Source: Apus apus
Lineage: Eukaryota; Chordata; Aves; Apodiformes; Apodidae
Direction: 5' to 3'
Length of the DNA: 64,000 nucleotides
Assembly (NCBI RefSeq): GCF_020740795.1
Contig: NC_067301.1
Span: 5,270,001 to 5,334,000, forward strand
Shown here: positions 63,501 to 64,000 of the stretch, one piece after another
Layout: the number at the start of each line of letters is the position of its first letter
Numbering within the stretch: position 1 is the first letter of the stretch
Notes under the pieces: generated by a model
The model's input: the letters and a program-made list of their open reading frames with translations, nothing else
Databases searched by the model: none
What the model was told of the DNA's origin: nothing
Translations under genes and position numbers: made by a program

Positions 63501-64000
63501 CAACAAAACTTCCTTCAGCTTCATTTCTTTTTAAACCAGTGTCACAAACAGGTTTTGCTAATTCAATTCTGACATGTTTTCCAAGCTGTATTGAAGATCA
63601 GAAATACCAAGTGCTGAAAGTATTTAGCTTGTTCTTCTGTAGTAATGAAAGTAATATCTTAAAAGTTGAACAACTTCTAACATCCTTGTTTACTTTTCTC
63701 CCAGCTTGGAAGCCCAATAAGTAGAACAAATATAATACATCCACAAGTCTACGTGAGTATATGTTTTCATTTTTTGATAACTACTTAAATAAGATTACAG
63801 ATTTCTACAAATGAACTGGTTTTCCATTTTTTAGAACCTTTTGAATAGAAAGGAAACAGAAGTCAAGCAAACAAAATGAATTTTCAAATCAGAACAAGTA
63901 TTTATCGTAACTTACCATTCCCCAACCATGTCAGTGGTTATTTGAAGAATGGGTTTTAAATTCCATTATGTGAGCCCACATAAAACGTGGTTTTCAGGAT
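21871..64000 (+). CDS. VPS13D: VPS13D, bridge-like lipid transfer protein (partial)
   Basis: Forty-three consecutive coding exons (21871 to 63752) join with matching phases to 9,084 nt, 3,028 codons with no stop. Human VPS13D is about 4,390 residues, so the 3' third is beyond the window. Order: Chorein/VPS13 N-terminus (about 1-120), long extended beta-groove region, phospho-FFAT motif SDEEYKTP (762-769), UBA domain (about 2640-2685), then the beginning of the VAB/SHR-BD region. Known role: peripheral membrane protein that channels lipids between the ER and mitochondria or peroxisomes, binding VAP through the phospho-FFAT motif and Miro through the C-terminal half; loss disturbs mitochondrial size and clearance, and human mutations cause a recessive ataxia. 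Two exons are unusually large (2,220 and 1,035 nt). Identity to human is very high in most exons, lowest in exons 12, 15 and 26. Confidence 0.96.
22875..22952 (+). CDS. VPS13D: VPS13D exon 3
   Basis: 78 nt, phase 1 to 1, residues 33-59: [15 protein letters not shown] and LPFEVKAG, as in human. The open frame runs on past the true donor GTTTGT. Confidence 0.95.
23187..23377 (+). CDS. VPS13D: VPS13D exon 4 (Chorein domain)
   Basis: 191 nt, phase 1 to 0, residues 59-122. [20 protein letters not shown] is the Chorein core that opens the lipid groove, followed by a charged helix ending LEEKWK. Confidence 0.95.
23684..23764 (+). CDS. VPS13D: VPS13D exon 5
   Basis: 81 nt, phase 0 to 0, residues 123-149: [20 protein letters not shown], nearly identical to human. 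Has no ATG-initiated frame of its own. Confidence 0.95.
24677..24793 (+). CDS. VPS13D: VPS13D exon 6
   Basis: 117 nt, phase 0 to 0, residues 150-188: [17 protein letters not shown] followed by [15 protein letters not shown], the conserved VPS13 N-terminal strand pattern. Confidence 0.95.
25014..25118 (+). CDS. VPS13D: VPS13D exon 7
   Basis: 105 nt, phase 0 to 0, residues 189-223: [18 protein letters not shown] and LLGDLP. Acceptor tctacttcag, donor GTGCAA (weak). Confidence 0.93.
25453..25623 (+). CDS. VPS13D: VPS13D exon 8
   Basis: 171 nt, phase 0 to 0, residues 224-280: [16 protein letters not shown] and [14 protein letters not shown] match human. Confidence 0.95.
26227..26462 (-). repeat. 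Avian CR1 LINE 3' end, minus strand
   Basis: Starts atagaatcctagactggttt and continues with 'ggttggaagggaccttaaag', 'gggacacctcccactagacc', 'caacctgttccagtgtctc' and 'tttcttcctaatgtcccacc'. Well preserved, hence relatively young. In VPS13D intron 8. Confidence 0.93.
26773..26873 (+). CDS. VPS13D: VPS13D exon 9
   Basis: 101 nt, phase 0 to 2, residues 281-314: [19 protein letters not shown] with a basic stretch. The intron before it holds a CR1 copy. Confidence 0.94.
27489..27657 (+). CDS. VPS13D: VPS13D exon 10
   Basis: 169 nt, phase 2 to 0, residues 314-370: [20 protein letters not shown] and [12 protein letters not shown]. Minus-strand open frames over it are shadows. Confidence 0.95.
27658..28998 (+). 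other. VPS13D: VPS13D intron 10
   Basis: 1.34 kb, AT-rich, no exon or repeat recognised. Confidence 0.7.
28999..29091 (+). CDS. VPS13D: VPS13D exon 11
   Basis: 93 nt, phase 0 to 0, residues 371-401: [20 protein letters not shown], an acidic helix. The junction with exon 12 is about four residues shorter than the human one. Confidence 0.92.
29617..29827 (+). CDS. VPS13D: VPS13D exon 12
   Basis: 211 nt, phase 0 to 1, residues 402-472. A variable Gly/Ser/Pro segment precedes the conserved [18 protein letters not shown] and EQWNPEDIL. Confidence 0.94.
30110..30289 (+). CDS. VPS13D: VPS13D exon 13
   Basis: 180 nt, phase 1 to 1, residues 472-532: [20 protein letters not shown] and FMQLEFS. Opens with two adjacent Phe codons after the acceptor ttaattag. 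Confidence 0.94.
30668..30798 (+). CDS. VPS13D: VPS13D exon 14
   Basis: 131 nt, phase 1 to 0, residues 532-575: [17 protein letters not shown] and [13 protein letters not shown], ending FPNP. Donor GTAAGT. Confidence 0.94.
31497..31569 (+). CDS. VPS13D: VPS13D exon 15 (divergent small exon)
   Basis: 73 nt, phase 0 to 1, residues 576-600, reading [18 protein letters not shown]. Human has QKEVGRVSQSFGLQ at this place. Acceptor cttgtcag, donor GTAAAG. It is the only segment in this intron interval with the required phases, and the QKEVG and FGLQ matches support it. The C-terminal half is not conserved. Confidence 0.85.
32079..32249 (+). CDS. VPS13D: VPS13D exon 16
   Basis: 171 nt, phase 1 to 1, residues 600-657: [15 protein letters not shown] and [21 protein letters not shown] second acceptor six bases downstream (ttgcag, ending 32084) would drop Val-Ala without changing frame. 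Confidence 0.94.
33398..33528 (+). CDS. VPS13D: VPS13D exon 17
   Basis: 131 nt, phase 1 to 0, residues 657-700: [20 protein letters not shown] and [17 protein letters not shown]. Confidence 0.95.
34412..34544 (+). CDS. VPS13D: VPS13D exon 18
   Basis: 133 nt, phase 0 to 1, residues 701-745: [20 protein letters not shown] and [14 protein letters not shown]. Confidence 0.95.
34545..36022 (+). other. VPS13D: VPS13D intron 18
   Basis: 1.48 kb, AT-rich, no exon or clear repeat. Ends in a long T tract and acceptor taatccacag. Confidence 0.7.
36023..38242 (+). CDS. VPS13D: VPS13D exon 19 (2.2-kb giant exon)
   Basis: 2,220 nt, phase 1 to 1, residues 745-1485. It starts [13 protein letters not shown], not at the internal Met at 36070 that begins the longest ATG frame. 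Contains the phospho-FFAT motif (36073-36096) with the [10 protein letters not shown] proline tract, then long conserved groove segments such as [20 protein letters not shown] and [20 protein letters not shown]. It splices out at GTATGT after KGH; the frame continues into the intron to 38274. Confidence 0.97.
36073..36096 (+). other. VPS13D: Phospho-FFAT motif of VPS13D
   Basis: SDEEYKTP at residues 762-769 followed by LATPP. The EYKT core has a Thr at the position where classical FFAT motifs have Asp, preceded by an acidic tract. In mammals this element binds the MSP domain of VAP proteins when phosphorylated and tethers VPS13D to the ER. Confidence 0.8.
38602..38753 (+). CDS. VPS13D: VPS13D exon 20
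   Basis: 152 nt, phase 1 to 0, residues 1485-1535: [20 protein letters not shown] and [13 protein letters not shown]. Confidence 0.95.
39531..40565 (+). CDS. VPS13D: VPS13D exon 21 (1-kb exon)
   Basis: 1,035 nt, phase 0 to 0, residues 1536-1880. Starts [18 protein letters not shown] and includes [20 protein letters not shown] and a TPPPSPT stretch (likely proline-directed phosphosite cluster). Ends NTKLDLK at donor GTATAC. Confidence 0.96.
41325..41415 (+). CDS. VPS13D: VPS13D exon 22
   Basis: 91 nt, phase 0 to 1, residues 1881-1911: [20 protein letters not shown]. No ATG-initiated frame of its own. Confidence 0.94.
41937..42063 (+). CDS. VPS13D: VPS13D exon 23
   Basis: 127 nt, phase 1 to 2, residues 1911-1953: [20 protein letters not shown] and [16 protein letters not shown]. 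Weak donor TTTAA|GTATGA, supported by the exact phase fit to exon 24. Confidence 0.94.
42838..43018 (+). CDS. VPS13D: VPS13D exon 24
   Basis: 181 nt, phase 2 to 0, residues 1953-2013: [20 protein letters not shown] and [19 protein letters not shown]1 element begins about 45 bp after its donor. Confidence 0.95.
43063..43495 (-). repeat. CR1 LINE fragment, minus strand
   Basis: Diagnostic blocks in reverse complement: 'ccttgtccaacctggc', 'gaatttctacctaatatct', 'aggctgaacaaccccaactc', 'ggcccttctctggaccct'. It lacks the terminal ATTCTATGATT end, so it is truncated on both sides. A minus-strand open frame at 43229-43447 is inside it. It occupies most of VPS13D intron 24. Confidence 0.9.
43696..43878 (+). 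CDS. VPS13D: VPS13D exon 25
   Basis: 183 nt, phase 0 to 0, residues 2014-2074: [19 protein letters not shown] and [18 protein letters not shown]. Confidence 0.95.
43879..46428 (+). other. VPS13D: VPS13D intron 25
   Basis: 2.55 kb, largely AT-rich with a slightly GC-richer patch near 44010-44220. No exon or identifiable repeat. Confidence 0.7.
46429..46651 (+). CDS. VPS13D: VPS13D exon 26 (variable linker)
   Basis: 223 nt from the upstream tag acceptor, or 220 nt from a tandem cag acceptor (tagcag), phase 0 to 1, residues 2075-2148. Serine/lysine-rich and poorly conserved; [14 protein letters not shown] aligns with human IPKHSLRKTTSTEE. The two acceptors differ by one Gln. Confidence 0.92.
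47128..47338 (+). CDS. VPS13D: VPS13D exon 27
   Basis: 211 nt, phase 1 to 2, residues 2148-2218: [20 protein letters not shown] and [20 protein letters not shown]. Confidence 0.95.
47448..47619 (+). CDS. VPS13D: VPS13D exon 28
   Basis: 172 nt, phase 2 to 0, residues 2218-2275: [20 protein letters not shown] and [15 protein letters not shown]. Separated from exon 27 by a 109-bp intron. Confidence 0.95.
48008..48120 (+). CDS. VPS13D: VPS13D exon 29
   Basis: 113 nt, phase 0 to 2, residues 2276-2313: [20 protein letters not shown]. Confidence 0.94.
48659..48868 (+). CDS. VPS13D: VPS13D exon 30
   Basis: 210 nt, phase 2 to 2, residues 2313-2383: [20 protein letters not shown] and [13 protein letters not shown], ending IQIELHFR. 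Confidence 0.95.
48869..50870 (+). other. VPS13D: VPS13D intron 30
   Basis: 2.0 kb, AT-rich; no exon or clear repeat recognised. Confidence 0.7.
50871..51136 (+). CDS. VPS13D: VPS13D exon 31
   Basis: 266 nt, phase 2 to 1, residues 2383-2472: [20 protein letters not shown] and [10 protein letters not shown]-like [12 protein letters not shown], ending LEVKVNVT. Confidence 0.95.
51309..51442 (+). CDS. VPS13D: VPS13D exon 32
   Basis: 134 nt, phase 1 to 0, residues 2472-2516: [20 protein letters not shown] and [11 protein letters not shown]. No ATG-initiated frame listed over it, but the match is unambiguous. Confidence 0.95.
51690..52250 (+). repeat. Ancient CR1-type LINE remnant, plus strand
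   Basis: Diverged sense-strand blocks: 'ctggagtgctgtggccag' near 51893, 'tgctggaatagattgtctgg' near 52182 and 'gatgtctttaggtttacaa' near 52219, in the order found in amniote CR1. No intact frame. Edges approximate. It lies in VPS13D intron 32. Confidence 0.55.
52368..52523 (+). CDS. VPS13D: VPS13D exon 33
   Basis: 156 nt, phase 0 to 0, residues 2517-2568: [20 protein letters not shown] and [16 protein letters not shown]. Confidence 0.95.
53103..53328 (+). CDS. VPS13D: VPS13D exon 34
   Basis: 226 nt, phase 0 to 1, residues 2569-2644: [20 protein letters not shown] followed by a variable Ser/Thr linker, ending LDPVL just before the UBA domain. Confidence 0.95.
54151..54225 (+). CDS. VPS13D: VPS13D exon 35 (UBA domain, first part)
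   Basis: 75 nt, phase 1 to 1, residues 2644-2669: [20 protein letters not shown]. The LGF loop and following helix are the ubiquitin-binding signature of a UBA domain. VPS13D is the only VPS13 paralogue with a UBA. Confidence 0.95.
54520..54631. repeat. Perfect 54-bp tandem duplication
   Basis: The unit at 54520-54573 is repeated exactly at 54574-54627, with four further matching bases. Each copy starts with the acceptor-like tract ttctctttag. It lies in VPS13D intron 35. Confidence 0.95.
54958..55164 (+). CDS. VPS13D: VPS13D exon 36 (UBA end, linker)
   Basis: 207 nt, phase 1 to 1, residues 2669-2738. [19 protein letters not shown] completes the three-helix UBA; then [20 protein letters not shown], identical to human but for one residue. 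Confidence 0.95.
55365..55396. repeat. 16-bp direct tandem repeat
   Basis: agattacagtcttttt occurs twice head to tail in VPS13D intron 36, followed by a decayed partial third copy. Confidence 0.9.
55602..55691 (+). CDS. VPS13D: VPS13D exon 37
   Basis: 90 nt, phase 1 to 1, residues 2738-2768: [20 protein letters not shown] and [10 protein letters not shown]. No ATG-initiated frame of its own. Confidence 0.94.
56541..56731 (-). repeat. CR1 LINE 3' end, minus strand
   Basis: Starts aaatcatagaattccaggtt, the reverse complement of a CR1 3' terminus, followed by 'gaccatcaaggatcacctgg'-like sequence and 'gactattccaatgtttgac'. Located in VPS13D intron 37, 160 bp before exon 38. Confidence 0.85.
56892..57032 (+). 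CDS. VPS13D: VPS13D exon 38
   Basis: 141 nt, phase 1 to 1, residues 2768-2815: [18 protein letters not shown] and [11 protein letters not shown]. Marks the approach to the VAB/SHR-BD region. The minus-strand 126-codon frame over it is a shadow. Confidence 0.95.
58242..58364 (+). CDS. VPS13D: VPS13D exon 39
   Basis: 123 nt, phase 1 to 1, residues 2815-2856: [14 protein letters not shown] and [16 protein letters not shown]. Confidence 0.94.
58982..59056 (+). CDS. VPS13D: VPS13D exon 40 (possible cassette exon)
   Basis: 75 nt, phase 1 to 1, residues 2856-2881: [20 protein letters not shown] followed by QIYAR, as in human. Skipping removes 25 residues in frame. Its open frame in another phase is spurious. 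Confidence 0.92.
59057..61375 (+). other. VPS13D: VPS13D intron 40
   Basis: 2.3 kb, the longest VPS13D coding intron but one in the window; AT-rich, with several T and A tracts. No exon or clear repeat recognised. Confidence 0.7.
61376..61481 (+). CDS. VPS13D: VPS13D exon 41
   Basis: 106 nt, phase 1 to 2, residues 2881-2916: [20 protein letters not shown] and [10 protein letters not shown]. Confidence 0.95.
61825..61977 (+). CDS. VPS13D: VPS13D exon 42
   Basis: 153 nt, phase 2 to 2, residues 2916-2967: [18 protein letters not shown] and [14 protein letters not shown]. Minus-strand frames here are shadows. Confidence 0.95.
62570..62705 (+). CDS. VPS13D: VPS13D exon 43
   Basis: 136 nt, phase 2 to 0, residues 2967-3012: [20 protein letters not shown] and [18 protein letters not shown]. 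Confidence 0.95.
63458..63500. repeat. Homopolymer T run (43 bases)
   Basis: Uninterrupted T run in VPS13D intron 43, about 200 bp before exon 44. Its true length is uncertain, because long homopolymers are error-prone in assemblies. Confidence 0.95.
63705..63752 (+). CDS. VPS13D: VPS13D exon 44 (last exon in window)
   Basis: 48 nt, phase 0 to 0, residues 3013-3028: [16 protein letters not shown], human [16 protein letters not shown]. Donor GTGAGT; the remaining 248 bp of the window are intron. Confidence 0.93.

Noticed and set aside
1-64000. Search for tRNA, rRNA, CRISPR-like arrays, endogenous retrovirus or transposase genes
   Set aside because: No tRNA A/B box pairs, regular spaced repeats, LTR pairs or polymerase/integrase-like frames were seen beyond the CR1 fragments.

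Overview
The window looks like a piece of a bird chromosome. Several repeats match avian CR1 LINE 3' ends, older amniote CR1 remnants are also present, the introns are short, two GC-rich CpG islands mark promoters, and the gene order TNFRSF1B then VPS13D on one strand is the known amniote order (human 1p36). The species cannot be fixed from the sequence. No virus, endogenous retrovirus, CRISPR, bacterial operon or tRNA/rRNA gene was seen.

Layout. 1-2790: intergenic DNA with an old CR1 remnant split by a younger CR1 3' end. 2790-3350: CpG island holding exon 1 of TNFRSF1B. 3140-16881: TNFRSF1B (TNF receptor 2), 10 coding exons on +, 468 codons. All splice phases agree, and a polyadenylation signal lies 65 bp after the stop. 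16970-18830: intergenic DNA with a CR1 3' fragment. 18830-19900: CpG island and probable first (non-coding) exon of VPS13D. 21871-63752: 43 consecutive coding exons of VPS13D on +, which I assembled exon by exon into one open frame of 3,028 codons. The gene runs off the right edge, so roughly the last third (end of the VAB/SHR-BD region and the C-terminal domains) is missing.

Function. TNFRSF1B encodes a type I membrane receptor for TNF with four cysteine-rich domains, one membrane helix, no death domain and a C-terminal TRAF2-binding tail. VPS13D encodes a very large bridge-like lipid transfer protein at ER contacts with mitochondria and peroxisomes. The Chorein N-terminus, the phospho-FFAT motif and the UBA domain are all readable here. 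The two genes are neighbours by conserved synteny and show no sign of acting together.

Hunt result. I found no undescribed system. The observations most worth a second look are two competing acceptors before the VPS13D start codon that include or exclude two overlapping uORFs, a G-quadruplex pattern and an out-of-frame upstream ATG before TNFRSF1B, a perfect 54-bp tandem duplication inside the intron that splits the UBA domain, a 43-base T run, a small divergent VPS13D exon that is easily missed, and nested or antisense-biased CR1 copies. Exon numbers for VPS13D count the proposed 5' non-coding exon as exon 1.
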